Assembly: GCA_028291765.1 (NCBI GenBank)
Contig: JAQGNR010000075.1
Coordinates: 1 to 64,000, forward strand
DNA length: 64,000 nt
Reading direction: 5' to 3'
Origin: Herbaspirillum sp.
Lineage (GTDB): Bacteria > Pseudomonadota > Gammaproteobacteria > Burkholderiales > Burkholderiaceae_D
Part shown: positions 16,475 through 25,538 of the stretch, one piece after another
How positions within the stretch are numbered: the stretch's first letter is position 1
How the letters are laid out: every line of letters starts with the position of its first letter
Notes under the pieces: model-generated
Databases searched by the model: none
The model's input: only the letters and a program-made list of their open reading frames with translations
What the model was told of the DNA's origin: nothing
Translations under genes and position numbers: made by a program

Positions 16475-17404
16475 ATGAATGCGATTTCCGATCTCGATTT
16501 TTTCGTGCAGCTGGTCAAGCAGGGAAGCCTGGTCGCGCTGGCACGGGAGCTCGGCGTGACGCCGCCGGCGATCAGCTCGCGCTTGTCGCAACTGGAAAAA
16601 CGGCTGGGCGTCAGATTGCTCAACCGCACTACCAGGCGGCTGAGTGTCACGCATGAAGGGGAGTTGTATCTCGCGACCGGTTCGCGCTTGCTGGCCGATC
16701 TGCAGGAACTCGAAAGCAGTATCTCCAGCAGCCGCGCGATGCCCAAGGGGCTGCTGCGCGTCAACGCCACGTTCGGATTCGGCCGCCGCCATATGGCGCC
16801 AGCCATCATCGAATTCGCGCGCCGCTACCCGGAGGTGGAGGTGCAACTGGAGCTGACCGATCGCGCAGTCAATCTGGCCGACAAGGCGTTCGACATCGGG
16901 ATCTGGTTCGGCACAGTGCCGGATTCGCGCATGGTGGCGCGCAAAATCGCCGGCAACCGGCGTTTGCTGTGTGCTGCTCCCGCCTATCTGGCAAAGGCCG
17001 GCGCGCCGATCACGCCGCACGATCTGCAGGCGCACCAGTGCATCGTCCTGCGCGAGAGCGACGCCGCCTATGGCACCTGGCATCTGACTCGCGGCAGCAA
17101 GCGCGAAACCGTCAAAGTGCGCGGCGCGCTCAGCACCAACGATGGCGAAACCGCATTGCTGTGGACGCTGGCCGGCTTCGGCATCCTGATGCGTTCCGAG
17201 TGGGACGTGCATACGCATCTGCAGGCGGGCCGCCTGGTCCCGATACTGCAAGACTGGGCTTTGCCGGTGGCCGATGTCTTCGCCGTTTATCCGGAACGCA
17301 TGAATCTGTCCGCCAAGGTGAGCGCCTTTATCGATTTTCTCAGCGAATGGTTCGAGGCCAAGCCGGACTGGAACGAGGACGGCAGGCAGGCGCTGCAGAT
17401 ATGA
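16475..17404 (+). CDS. LysR-family transcriptional regulator, neighbour of leuCD-like operon
   Basis: 309 residues. The N-terminal winged helix-turn-helix covers about residues 1-60 (LVALARELGVTPPAISSRLSQLEKRLGVRLLNRTTRRLS). It is followed by a periplasmic-binding-type effector domain of the GcvA/DsdC-like subgroup (FGFGRRHMAPAIIEF; VDLADKAFDIGIWFG-type segment). It is divergently transcribed from the leuC-like operon across 154 bp, so it most likely senses the hydroxy acid and controls uptake and dehydration. It converges on the SBP gene, with a hairpin between. Confidence 0.9.
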   Translation: MNAISDLDFFVQLVKQGSLVALARELGVTPPAISSRLSQLEKRLGVRLLNRTTRRLSVTHEGELYLATGSRLLADLQELESSISSSRAMPKGLLRVNATFGFGRRHMAPAIIEFARRYPEVEVQLELTDRAVNLADKAFDIGIWFGTVPDSRMVARKIAGNRRLLCAAPAYLAKAGAPITPHDLQAHQCIVLRESDAAYGTWHLTRGSKRETVKVRGALSTNDGETALLWTLAGFGILMRSEWDVHTHLQAGRLVPILQDWALPVADVFAVYPERMNLSAKVSAFIDFLSEWFEAKPDWNEDGRQALQI

Positions 17405-17422
17405 TTTTTCTGAAGTGTATCC

Positions 17423-17450
17423 TGCCGGCATATCCATCGATATGCCGGCA
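17423..17450. terminator. Hairpin between convergent genes
   Basis: A perfect 12-bp stem (TGCCGGCATATC and its complement) with a CATC loop, 18 bp after the LysR stop and just beyond the SBP gene stop. T runs are weak on both sides; it is likely a shared termination signal. Confidence 0.6.
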
Positions 17451-17459
17451 AAATAAGCC

Positions 17460-18995
17460 TTACATCTTCAACCCTTGCACCCGGATCAATCCATCGGGAA
17501 TAGTGCGCAGGCCAGCCAGTTTTTTGTTATAGGCCCACAGCCAATTGCGATGGTAGAGATAGACCACCGGCTTGGCCGGGATGATGACGTCGGCAAACTG
17601 ATCGTACAGTTTGCGGCGCTGCGCAACATCCACCGTACCGCGCGCATCGCTCAGCAGCGCATCGATTTTGGGATCGCAGTAGCCAGGGAAATTCATTGCC
17701 TGCTTGCAAGCATAGAAGGCGAACAAATTACCATCCGGGTCCGGGCGGCCGCTCCAGTTTCTCAAGTACGCCTGGTACTGCCCCGAATCGGCCAACTGAT
17801 AGGTGGTCGCAGATTCGGTCAACTGGATTTTAATATCGAAACCGGCTTCCTTCGCCATCGCCTGCACCACCTGCGCGACTTTCTGGTCAGACGCGGTGGT
17901 CGGTACCATCAAAGAAAAGCTCGGGTTGGTCACGCCGGCCTCTTTCAAGAGCTCTTTGGCGCGTGCAATATTGCGTTTAGGGACAGGATATTTATTGTCG
18001 TAATACGGATTCGATGGCGGCACCCATTGGTTGCCGGCGACGCCCTCGCCATCGGCGCCTACTTGTACGATGCCGTCGCGATCGAGCGAGAGTTCAAACG
18101 CTTCGCGCACACGTGGATCGCGTCCGAGCGGGTTATTTTTTGCCATCTCGCCTTTGCCGGTATTGATTGAGATACCGACGTAACCGAGTTCAGGGAAGCG
18201 CGCCAGGCCGAATTTGTTTTCCGCCTTCAATGCCGCCATGTCGGAAGTGGCGACCCGTTCGATGATATCGAGTTGCCCCGAGCGCAAGTTCGCCAGCCGC
18301 ACTGTGGCGTCGATGATGGGTTGATAAATCACTTTATCGAAGTGGATCGCGCTCTTGTCCCAGTAACCGTCGTAGCGCTCCAGCACGATGCGGTCCTGCG
18401 GTACGCGTTCCTTTAATTTGAATGGCCCCGAGCACACCGGATTATTGGCGAAATCGCTTGGATGGGCCTTCGCCGCCTTCGGCGAAACCATCATGCCGGC
18501 CCGATCGGCCAGAATACTGAGCAATGGCGCAAACGGCGTGCTGAGGATCAATTTGACGGTAGTTTCATCAACCACCTGGACGCTCTCGACCGGCGCCAAT
18601 TCACCTTTTCGGGCCGATCCCGGCAGGTTTTTACCGCGCTCGATATTGAACTTGACTGCAGCGGCATCGAATTTTTCACCATCCTGAAAGGTGACGCCCT
18701 GGCGCAATTTCAAAGTCAACACCTTGTTGTCCGGCGACCATTGATACGAAGTCGCCAGCTGCGGCACGATGCCCAGCTTTTCATCGACGTCGACCAGCTT
18801 GTCGCACATCGAAGCGAATACAAAACGACCGACCACGGTGCGCGCCAGCGCCGGGTCGAGCATATCCGGGTCTTCGGCCAGGCCGATCCGCAGTGTCTGC
18901 GCGCTGGCGACCGCCGCCGCGCTCAACGCGAGCATGGCGACAAGCGCGCGCATCAGGCGGCTGGAGGATAAGTTGGAACGAAAAAAAGTGCGCAT
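17460..18995 (-). CDS. ABC transporter substrate-binding protein, family 5 (dipeptide/oligopeptide type)
   Basis: 511-residue periplasmic binding protein of the DppA/OppA class. A long signal peptide ends near residue 32 (ASA-QTLRIGL). Family landmarks are LAEDPDMLDPALA, LKLRQGVTFQDGEKFDAAAVKFNIER (as pieces LRQGVTF and DAAAVKFN), and NPVCSGPFKL. It would deliver peptides or other compounds such as glutathione or opines to an ABC importer. No permease or ATPase genes adjoin it, so it is an orphan that may use a shared importer. The gene is alone between a convergent LysR gene and a cyclase gene with its own promoter region. Confidence 0.9.
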   Translation of the reverse strand: MRTFFRSNLSSSRLMRALVAMLALSAAAVASAQTLRIGLAEDPDMLDPALARTVVGRFVFASMCDKLVDVDEKLGIVPQLATSYQWSPDNKVLTLKLRQGVTFQDGEKFDAAAVKFNIERGKNLPGSARKGELAPVESVQVVDETTVKLILSTPFAPLLSILADRAGMMVSPKAAKAHPSDFANNPVCSGPFKLKERVPQDRIVLERYDGYWDKSAIHFDKVIYQPIIDATVRLANLRSGQLDIIERVATSDMAALKAENKFGLARFPELGYVGISINTGKGEMAKNNPLGRDPRVREAFELSLDRDGIVQVGADGEGVAGNQWVPPSNPYYDNKYPVPKRNIARAKELLKEAGVTNPSFSLMVPTTASDQKVAQVVQAMAKEAGFDIKIQLTESATTYQLADSGQYQAYLRNWSGRPDPDGNLFAFYACKQAMNFPGYCDPKIDALLSDARGTVDVAQRRKLYDQFADVIIPAKPVVYLYHRNWLWAYNKKLAGLRTIPDGLIRVQGLKM

Positions 18996-19215
18996 GAACT
19001 ACCTCTTTTTAGGTGAAAGGAATGCAGGACGAATTGATTGGAATAAATGTAAATGCGGGATCAGGCATGTTGTGCGCTCTTGGACCCCATTTTATGAACC
19101 ACTGCAGGGTATGCATTAAATTCAATATTCAATCATGCAATATTCATGCCGCATGTTGGCATGCATGCATCTGGCTGCATCTGCCTGTTAGGCATAGGCA
19201 TTGTTGGTTCAATCA

Positions 19216-20385
19216 TTACTTCTTTTTATTTTGCGCAATTGAATGCACCGAAATGGGCTGGCAAACGGTGGCGTTGCGCCCGCCCGCTTTCGCCTGGTAC
19301 ATGGCCATATCCGCACGGTGCAGCAGAGATTCAAGATCATAACTCTCGGCAGCAACCCCAATGCTGACTGTCACGCTCAGGGTATCTGCCTGCCAGGGAA
19401 TCGATGACGTGGCGACAGTCTGGCGGAATTTCTCTGCAAGCGCTGTGGCCGCGACTGCATCCGTATTGGCCAGCAGCACGGCAAATTCTTCGCCGCCGAG
19501 GCGGCCACACACGTCAGACTTGCGAAATTGCGCATCGAGCAAGGTTCCCACCTGTTTCAGGACGAGGTCGCCAGCGCCGTGACCATGCGTGTCATTGATT
19601 CTCTTGAAAAAATCGACATCGATCAGCAAGGTGCTGACCGGTCTGGCATCGCGTTCGCATAGGCGAATTACTTGCTCGCCACGTTCGATGAAGGCTCTCC
19701 GGTTGAACATGCCGGTGAGGGCATCGATACGGGCCATGTTTTCCGCGATATCACGGGCGTGCTGCAGCTGATAGCTCATCAACAGGCGGCTCTGCAGTGC
19801 GTCGGCAAGTACCTTGGTCGCCCGGAGTGCGCCTGCCATTAAGACGGTAGAGGCGACTGCCATGCCAAGCGCCATGTGGCCCGGCTGTGTGTACAGCCAT
19901 ATCGTGCTGGGCACGAGCACAGACGTCATCGCGCCTATTGTCATTGCACGGTGAGACGAATAGGTGACCATACTGCCGCCGAGCATGCCAACCAGAAAGA
20001 ACAGCACAATACCCTGTTCCATGGTCTCACCTTTGGGTATCAGATATAGCGCGCCCAGTCCCCACACCAGCGAGGAAAGGATGAGTGTCACGGCATACGG
20101 ACGCTCCCAGGCCAAAATCCGCTGTCCCTGGGGCTGCGCGCGGAAGTAACTCAGGAACATGGCCAGGCGGATGAGCGTGGTCACGCCAAGCACGACTAGC
20201 CACGTGCATACGGCGCTCGGGTCAACGGCCCCCCATAGCGTCCAGCACATGATGCCGGCGATGGCCAGACTAAGAAATAAGGCTGGAAAGGACTGACGAA
20301 TGAGGAGTGCGAGCGTATCGGCGCGAATCGCAGCTTCATATGGAGAAGCCGCCTTGACGGAGAGTGTGGGCGGAACGTCTGTCAT
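19216..20385 (-). CDS. Membrane diguanylate cyclase (GGEEF)
   Basis: 389 residues. The N-terminal half (about 28-190) has about six hydrophobic helices forming a membrane sensor of unknown type. The C-terminal GGDEF domain (about 215-375) has the active-site motif RLGGEEF (GGEEF at 297-301). An intact inhibitory I-site RKSD (288-291) lies exactly five residues upstream, so the enzyme should make cyclic di-GMP and be product-inhibited. No EAL domain is attached. It is a single-gene unit, divergent from the methyltransferase gene. The signal sensed cannot be read. Confidence 0.92.
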   Translation of the reverse strand: MTDVPPTLSVKAASPYEAAIRADTLALLIRQSFPALFLSLAIAGIMCWTLWGAVDPSAVCTWLVVLGVTTLIRLAMFLSYFRAQPQGQRILAWERPYAVTLILSSLVWGLGALYLIPKGETMEQGIVLFFLVGMLGGSMVTYSSHRAMTIGAMTSVLVPSTIWLYTQPGHMALGMAVASTVLMAGALRATKVLADALQSRLLMSYQLQHARDIAENMARIDALTGMFNRRAFIERGEQVIRLCERDARPVSTLLIDVDFFKRINDTHGHGAGDLVLKQVGTLLDAQFRKSDVCGRLGGEEFAVLLANTDAVAATALAEKFRQTVATSSIPWQADTLSVTVSIGVAAESYDLESLLHRADMAMYQAKAGGRNATVCQPISVHSIAQNKKK

Positions 20386-20639
20386 TATTTCATTCTTTTT
20401 ATCGAGTTCCTACAGGCGGCCGGAATTTCTGTAGGCCGGGCCAGAATGACGACGTGCTGGGTTTGCTGGGCATCGTGGGCAATCCGATCATCTTCCGATT
20501 TTTTGCCATATTGCGCAAGGGCATCGCAACAGCATTTTTGCGGTCCCATTGAACGGCCGGCCCCGGTTCATGTCTGAACCTTCCCTGCTTTTTTTGGCGC
20601 GCGCAATCAAGCGCCGCCTATTTGGTGAAGGATGAATTC

Positions 20640-21467
20640 GTGGCTAATTTGAAATCCCGCCTGAGAAAATCGGTTCGCGATTTTCTGTATATCCCCCAGA
20701 TCAAGAATTCCATCGAGAAAATCCCCGGTGGCATGATGATTTATCCCCCCGTGCAGCGCAGGCATCCGTTCGATAAGCAATACGGGATCGATACCAGCGG
20801 TTTCGTCGGAGTCGATGATCTCCATTCAGACAAAAACCTGCTGCCGCTGATCAATCCCTATGCCGGGTCGCAACCGAGCATCGTGCGCGCCGGCCTTGCG
20901 GCGCTGGGGGATGTTGCCGATTACACCTTCATCGATCTTGGTTGCGGAAAGGGACGCGTTACGGCTGTGGCTACCGAATTTCCCTTTCGGGAAGTCATGG
21001 GCGTCGAGTTATCGTCCGCGCTCGCGGAGGTCGCCCGCGCGAATACCGCCAAAATTGCGCGACGGTTTCAGGATCGTCCGCGCGTTACGATTGCCGAGGC
21101 GAATGTGATCGATTTCGCATTGCCGCCGGGCAAGCTGGTCTTTTTTACCTATCACGCATTCGGTCCCGAACTCATCGCGCAAATGATCGCAAAGATCGAA
21201 GCGGCGCTGGGCGCTGATACGCCACACATGTTTTTCTGCTATTACAACGCGGTCCACTTCGAGCAGTTCGATGCCTCGTCGGCGTTCACGCGGTTTTATG
21301 CCCGGCAAATACTTTATGACAAATCCGAAGTCAAGTTCGGTCCGGATCCGGACGATACCGTCGTAATATGGCAAAGCGTCCGCGGTTCCGCCCCGACGCC
21401 GCACCCGCGTGCCGACTGGGAAATCGTTATCACCAAGCCGCTCTGGAAAGCAGGGCTTGCGAATTGA
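20640..21467 (+). CDS. Class I SAM-dependent methyltransferase
   Basis: 275-residue cytosolic protein with a Rossmann SAM-binding motif I FIDLGCGKGRV near residue 100 and an acidic motif II (GVELSSAL). A segment FYARQILYD and a C-terminal beta strand complete the fold. The substrate is unknown; similar proteins are annotated only as methyltransferases and often sit near polysaccharide genes. The GTG at 20640 was chosen because AAGGA lies 7 bp upstream; TTG and GTG codons further upstream are in frame but lack such a site. It stands alone between a divergent cyclase and a convergent IclR gene. Confidence 0.8.
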   Translation: MANLKSRLRKSVRDFLYIPQIKNSIEKIPGGMMIYPPVQRRHPFDKQYGIDTSGFVGVDDLHSDKNLLPLINPYAGSQPSIVRAGLAALGDVADYTFIDLGCGKGRVTAVATEFPFREVMGVELSSALAEVARANTAKIARRFQDRPRVTIAEANVIDFALPPGKLVFFTYHAFGPELIAQMIAKIEAALGADTPHMFFCYYNAVHFEQFDASSAFTRFYARQILYDKSEVKFGPDPDDTVVIWQSVRGSAPTPHPRADWEIVITKPLWKAGLAN

Positions 21468-21524
21468 TTCTTCCCGATGCTTCCCGATATTTGCGGGCGC
21501 CTGGATCAAACCCCATTCCCATTG

Positions 21525-22373
21525 CTAACCCTGCAACATCAGTTGTTCAATTTCCTCCGCCGCGCGCTTCAGGAACGGCTCGATTTCTTTTATCCGCGTG
21601 GGCGTCATGCGTGCGGTCGTGGTGGCGACTGACAACGCAATGAAAGGGATGCCCGTCCGATTTCCGATGGCAATCCCGATCGCCGTTACGCCCAGCGCTG
21701 CCTTTTCGCCGATTACCGCAAACTTCCGGCGCTGCGCATCAGAGGCCAAACGTCGCAGTTCGGCTTTCGTCAACGATCCGTATTCCGCGAGGCGCGGCGA
21801 AATCGTATCGATAATCTCGTCAATGTCACTGTCGCCTAAAGCACTCAGCAAAGCCAATCCACCGGCGTTCACCCCCAGGGGCTGCCGGCTGCCTACTGGG
21901 ACCGACGGCGTTTGTATCGGGTAGCTGCCCTGAATACGCTCAAGGCAGACGGCGTCGAAGCCGCTGCGAATAAACAAAAAAGCCGTATCGCTGGTCTGGT
22001 CCGCGAGGCGACGCAGGTATGGCAGGCAAAGTTCACTTATCTTGAATTTCCGGGAGGCAGCAATACCGAGTTCAATCAACAAAGGACCCAAAGAGTAACG
22101 CTTGCTGACCTCATCCCGGAATACCAGGCCTTCGGCGGCAAGGGTTTTCAACATCCGGTGCGCGGTCGGCCGCGCTAATTGCGCCTTGTCAGCAATCTCG
22201 ACAAAACGCAGCCCGCTGCCCTGCTCGGAGGCCATCAACTTAAGAATGTCGACAATGCGTCCGGCCGCCTGTGTACCACTGGCCTTTGCGGGCGATGCAG
22301 CGACCCGATTAGTTTTGTGCCTTGAAGACGTGCTCAGAAGACTTTGCGAGAACTTTGTTAACATGGATTTCAC
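21525..22373 (-). CDS. IclR-family transcriptional regulator
   Basis: 282 residues. A Ser/Ala-rich N-terminal extension of about 35 residues precedes the winged helix (GRIVDILKLM, ADKAQLARPTAHRMLKTLAAEGLV). The IclR effector domain follows (SDTAFLFIRSGFDAVCLERIQGSYPI; PLGVNAGGLALLSAL; IGIAIGNRTG). It is divergent from the ABC importer operon across 369 bp with repeats, so it probably regulates that operon and the Rid-domain gene in response to the imported compound or a product. Confidence 0.9.
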   Translation of the reverse strand: MKSMLTKFSQSLLSTSSRHKTNRVAASPAKASGTQAAGRIVDILKLMASEQGSGLRFVEIADKAQLARPTAHRMLKTLAAEGLVFRDEVSKRYSLGPLLIELGIAASRKFKISELCLPYLRRLADQTSDTAFLFIRSGFDAVCLERIQGSYPIQTPSVPVGSRQPLGVNAGGLALLSALGDSDIDEIIDTISPRLAEYGSLTKAELRRLASDAQRRKFAVIGEKAALGVTAIGIAIGNRTGIPFIALSVATTTARMTPTRIKEIEPFLKRAAEEIEQLMLQG

Positions 22374-22615
22374 TCTGTGCGGCGGACAAGTAGCTCGCGC
22401 GCTTTGTTCAGAGCCTCATTCCATCTATGGGAGCGGAAGCGAGTGAGGACTCGGATGCGTATCGAAATAATGTCCATATATTGGTTATTATGATTCCACA
22501 TGGTCAGTCTGATCGCGAGAGCAGAGACTGAGAAAAAATCACGCCTCCTCTGCTTTCATTCTCAAATTTTTATCTTTCTTCTCAGAGTATAGCGATTACT
22601 TTGTCATTTTTATAT

Positions 22616-22692
22616 ATCCATTATTTGGATAATTTGCAAAGCATTTATAACTCGGATATATTGTGAAAAAGTGACATTGTGAAACAGTGATT
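22616..22692. promoter_or_regulatory. Candidate operator: palindrome plus tandem 16-bp repeat
   Basis: A 15-bp palindrome ATCCATTATTTGGAT (22616-22630), then two adjacent 16-mers with 13 identities, TTGTGAAAAAGTGACA (22661-22676) and TTGTGAAACAGTGATT (22677-22692), 51 bp before the binding-protein ATG. The position between an IclR gene and its likely target suggests regulator sites. The rest of the 22374-22742 spacer shows nothing else. Confidence 0.45.
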
Positions 22693-22742
22693 TGCTTTTT
22701 TAATCCATTACCCATCCCCCCACACACTTCGGACGACGAAAA

Positions 22743-23795
22743 ATGCGCTATCCCGCCTGCATCAAGAACCCTGGCAGCTTGTTAGCGGCGGCCGCCATGG
22801 CCCTGTCGCTGTTCCTGCTTGCAGCCTGCGGGCCATCGGACGACTCCGCAAAGCCCGCGGCCAGCACGCCCGCGGCACCGCCAACTCCGCCGGTGACGAT
22901 CACTCTTTTTGCATCGCCCAATACGGATTCGGCGCCGATATGGGGCGCCATTGCAGGGGATTTCTACAAGGCGGCGGGGCTCGACGTCCAGGTAAAGGTA
23001 TTTCCTTCAGGAACCACCGCCCTGCAGTCGTTCCGCAGTGGGCAAGGCGATATTTCCATGAGCGGCGAGTTGCCCTCCGTCAATTACTGGGGCGCCAATA
23101 ACCAGGACTACCGGGTTATCGCGCCGATGACCCGCCATACGCAAGGCTACGTGGTTCAGGCGCTTTCGAGCGTCAAGAGCGCGAAGGACATGATCGGGCA
23201 AACCATTGCAACCCGTATCGGATCTTCCGGCTCCTGGTTTGTCGCCGAATACCTGAAGAAGAACAACATCAAACCCGAGCAGGTCAAACTGATCAATCTG
23301 GACACCAACATGATGCCGATCGCGCTGGACAAGGGCTCGATTGCCGCGTTCTTTATCTGGCAACCGTTCGGACTGCAGTCACAGGCGCTTTCGGGAGACA
23401 AGGTGCATCAATTGTCGACCGCTGAAGGATACATGCGTGGCTATACGGTCCTTGGCGCAAGGCCTGCGTGGCTGGAGAAAAACAAGGAGGCCGCTACCAA
23501 ATTCGTGGCCGCCACCCAGCAGGGCGCAATCTGGGCAAAAGCGCACCCCGAAGAATTGGCCGATTTCCTGCAAAAGCAATATGGCACCGATCGTCAGCAG
23601 ACCTTGACTGTTATGAAATACATCGACCTGACGATGGCCTTTGACCAGCAGTTCTATGCGGATTTTTCGAGTGTCTCGGCCTATAGCAAGGACGCGGGAA
23701 CCATCGACCGGTCGATGGACTGGTCCAAATACCTGTGGACCGATGGCCTGGCTGCGCTGGGCGCGGATCATGTGTTGGCGCCGCCTGCAAAGTAA
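22743..23795 (+). CDS. ABC importer substrate-binding lipoprotein (NitT/TauT type)
   Basis: 350 residues. The signal peptide ends in a lipobox LLAAC (Cys29), then a Pro/Ala-rich linker and a periplasmic-binding fold of the SsuA/TauA/NrtA class (GAIAGDFYKAAGLDVQVKVFPSG, broken here; TLGTRIGSS-like ATRIGSSGSWFVAEYL). It captures the substrate for the ATPase and permease encoded next. Taurine, alkanesulfonates, nitrate, thiamine precursors and aromatic acids are all known ligands in the family; which one applies is not readable. It is first of a three-gene importer operon (3 bp and 21 bp gaps). Confidence 0.9.
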   Translation: MRYPACIKNPGSLLAAAAMALSLFLLAACGPSDDSAKPAASTPAAPPTPPVTITLFASPNTDSAPIWGAIAGDFYKAAGLDVQVKVFPSGTTALQSFRSGQGDISMSGELPSVNYWGANNQDYRVIAPMTRHTQGYVVQALSSVKSAKDMIGQTIATRIGSSGSWFVAEYLKKNNIKPEQVKLINLDTNMMPIALDKGSIAAFFIWQPFGLQSQALSGDKVHQLSTAEGYMRGYTVLGARPAWLEKNKEAATKFVAATQQGAIWAKAHPEELADFLQKQYGTDRQQTLTVMKYIDLTMAFDQQFYADFSSVSAYSKDAGTIDRSMDWSKYLWTDGLAALGADHVLAPPAK

Positions 23796-23798
23796 TTA

Positions 23799-24677
23799 AT
23801 GGCGCTTACCCCGATGCTTCCAGCCGATTCTTCGGCTTCCTCGGCCTCCTCGACCGCCGCCGCTAATTCCAGTGACATCGTGATTGAACTCGACGAAATC
23901 GGAAAGACGTTCGGGACGGGGCGGTCTACCTATGCGGCGCTGGCGCGCTGCTCGCTACGAGTTGTGCGTGGCGAATTCCTGTGTTTGCTGGGGCCTTCAG
24001 GCTGTGGCAAGTCGACCCTGCTGAACCTGCTGGCGGGGTTTGAAGCGCCTACCAGCGGCGCCATCAGCTTCGACGGCATGCCGCTGGTCGGCCACTCCTC
24101 CCGCCGTGTCATGTGCTTTCAGGATTCGATGCAGGCCTTGCTGCCGTGGGCAACAGTGGCCGACAACATCCGTTTTGTTCTGAAGCTGCGGGGCGTACCG
24201 CGCTCGGAAAGGGATGCGCGCATTGCAGAATGCCTGGACATCGTCGGCCTCGCCGCCTATGCGGAGCGCTATCCAACCGAGTTGTCCGGCGGCATGCGCC
24301 AGCGGGTGCAAATCGGCCGCTCGCTCGCCGCCGATCCGGATGTGCTGCTGATGGACGAACCATTTGGCGCACTCGACGCCATGACCCGCGCGCAAATGCA
24401 GTTGGAGCTGCTGCGGGTATGGGAAAAGACCAAAAAGACGATCGTGTTCATTACGCACGATATTGACGAAGCGCTCCTCTTGGGCGATCGCATTTGCGTG
24501 ATGAATCGCGGGCCGGGTTCGCACATAGTGCGCGAGTTTTCGGTCAAAAGCGAACGGCCGCGACGGATGCAAGATCCCGGCGTCGCCGAAATCGCGGACC
24601 AGATTCGCGCCACCTTCGCTGCCCTGGGCGAAGCGGGCGCGATGGCGCCGGCACCGGCACCGGCGCCGGTTATGTAA
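23799..24677 (+). CDS. ABC importer ATP-binding protein (TauB/SsuB type)
   Basis: 292-residue cytosolic ATPase. Walker A is GPSGCGKST, the Q-loop segment FQDSMQALLPW, the ABC signature LSGGMRQRV, Walker B VLLMDEPFGALD and the switch His ITHD. The N-terminus has a Ser/Ala-rich extension of about 25 residues before the domain, and the C-terminus a short Ala/Pro repeat (APAPAPAP). A second ATG at 23814 may be the real start, since the first lacks a Shine-Dalgarno and sits 3 bp after the upstream stop. It powers the importer with its two neighbours. Confidence 0.93.
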   Translation: MALTPMLPADSSASSASSTAAANSSDIVIELDEIGKTFGTGRSTYAALARCSLRVVRGEFLCLLGPSGCGKSTLLNLLAGFEAPTSGAISFDGMPLVGHSSRRVMCFQDSMQALLPWATVADNIRFVLKLRGVPRSERDARIAECLDIVGLAAYAERYPTELSGGMRQRVQIGRSLAADPDVLLMDEPFGALDAMTRAQMQLELLRVWEKTKKTIVFITHDIDEALLLGDRICVMNRGPGSHIVREFSVKSERPRRMQDPGVAEIADQIRATFAALGEAGAMAPAPAPAPVM

Positions 24678-24698
24678 GCCTTCCTCTCATTCAAGAAA

Positions 24699-25493
24699 AT
24701 GAAAAGCCCTCTTCGTATCTCCCGCCTGCTCGACGCGCCGTCGATTGTGCTGACGATGATCTCGTTCGCACTGTTTCTTATCGTATGGTGGATATTTTCG
24801 AACTACCTTATCAACCCGAATCTGATTCCCTCGCCAACCAAGGTGGCTTCGACAGGCTGGGCGATGATGATTCACCAAAATCTGCTAAAGGATATTGCAG
24901 CATCGATGCTGCGCGTCGCGGTAGGCCTGGTGCTCGGAACGGTATGCGGGGTCGTGATCGGATTACTGATCGGCCGATCGCGGCTGGTCGCCGCCCTGGT
25001 CGACCCGGTCTTGCAGGTCATCCGCAATCTTTCGCCAACGGCGATGATTCCGCTGGCGTTGGTCTGGTTCGGGATTGGCGAAGAGGCAAAGTTCTTCCTG
25101 ATTTTCTGGGGTGCGTTTTTTATCATCGCAGTTAATACCACCGCCGGCGTGCGGGCCACGCCACGCACCCGCATACGCGGGGCGCAGTGCCTTGGCGCGT
25201 CGGAACTGCGGATCTTTGCGTCGATCATGCTGCCCTCGGCGCTGCCCTATATCTTTGCCGGCATCCGCCTCGGCGTAGCCTCCGCATTCATGACCATCAT
25301 TCCGGCCGAGATTCTTGCGGCGCAGGAAGGATTGGGCGCGCTTTTACAGCAGTCTTCACTAAACGGTCAGGTCGATCGCATGTTCGTGGCGCTCGCGATC
25401 GTGGCGCTGCTCGGTTATTGGACCGATCGCGTTGTCAGATACCTGTCTGAAAACACGTTCAGGCGATATACCGCTTATCTGTCCGAACTCTGA
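24699..25493 (+). CDS. ABC importer permease (TauC/SsuC type)
   Basis: 264-residue inner-membrane permease with about six helices. The EAA loop that contacts the ATPase is clear (GAQCLGASELRIFASIMLPSALP, in pieces LGASELR and LPSALPYIFAGIRLGV). It is the third gene of the binding protein-ATPase-permease operon and is followed after 45 bp by the triple-Rid gene, which is likely co-transcribed. An 11-bp direct repeat CGAACTCTGAG straddles its stop codon. Confidence 0.92.
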   Translation: MKSPLRISRLLDAPSIVLTMISFALFLIVWWIFSNYLINPNLIPSPTKVASTGWAMMIHQNLLKDIAASMLRVAVGLVLGTVCGVVIGLLIGRSRLVAALVDPVLQVIRNLSPTAMIPLALVWFGIGEEAKFFLIFWGAFFIIAVNTTAGVRATPRTRIRGAQCLGASELRIFASIMLPSALPYIFAGIRLGVASAFMTIIPAEILAAQEGLGALLQQSSLNGQVDRMFVALAIVALLGYWTDRVVRYLSENTFRRYTAYLSEL

Positions 25494-25538
25494 GCGAACT
25501 CTGAGAAATTCTTCACATCTTTTTTGAAAAGGTCCTTT

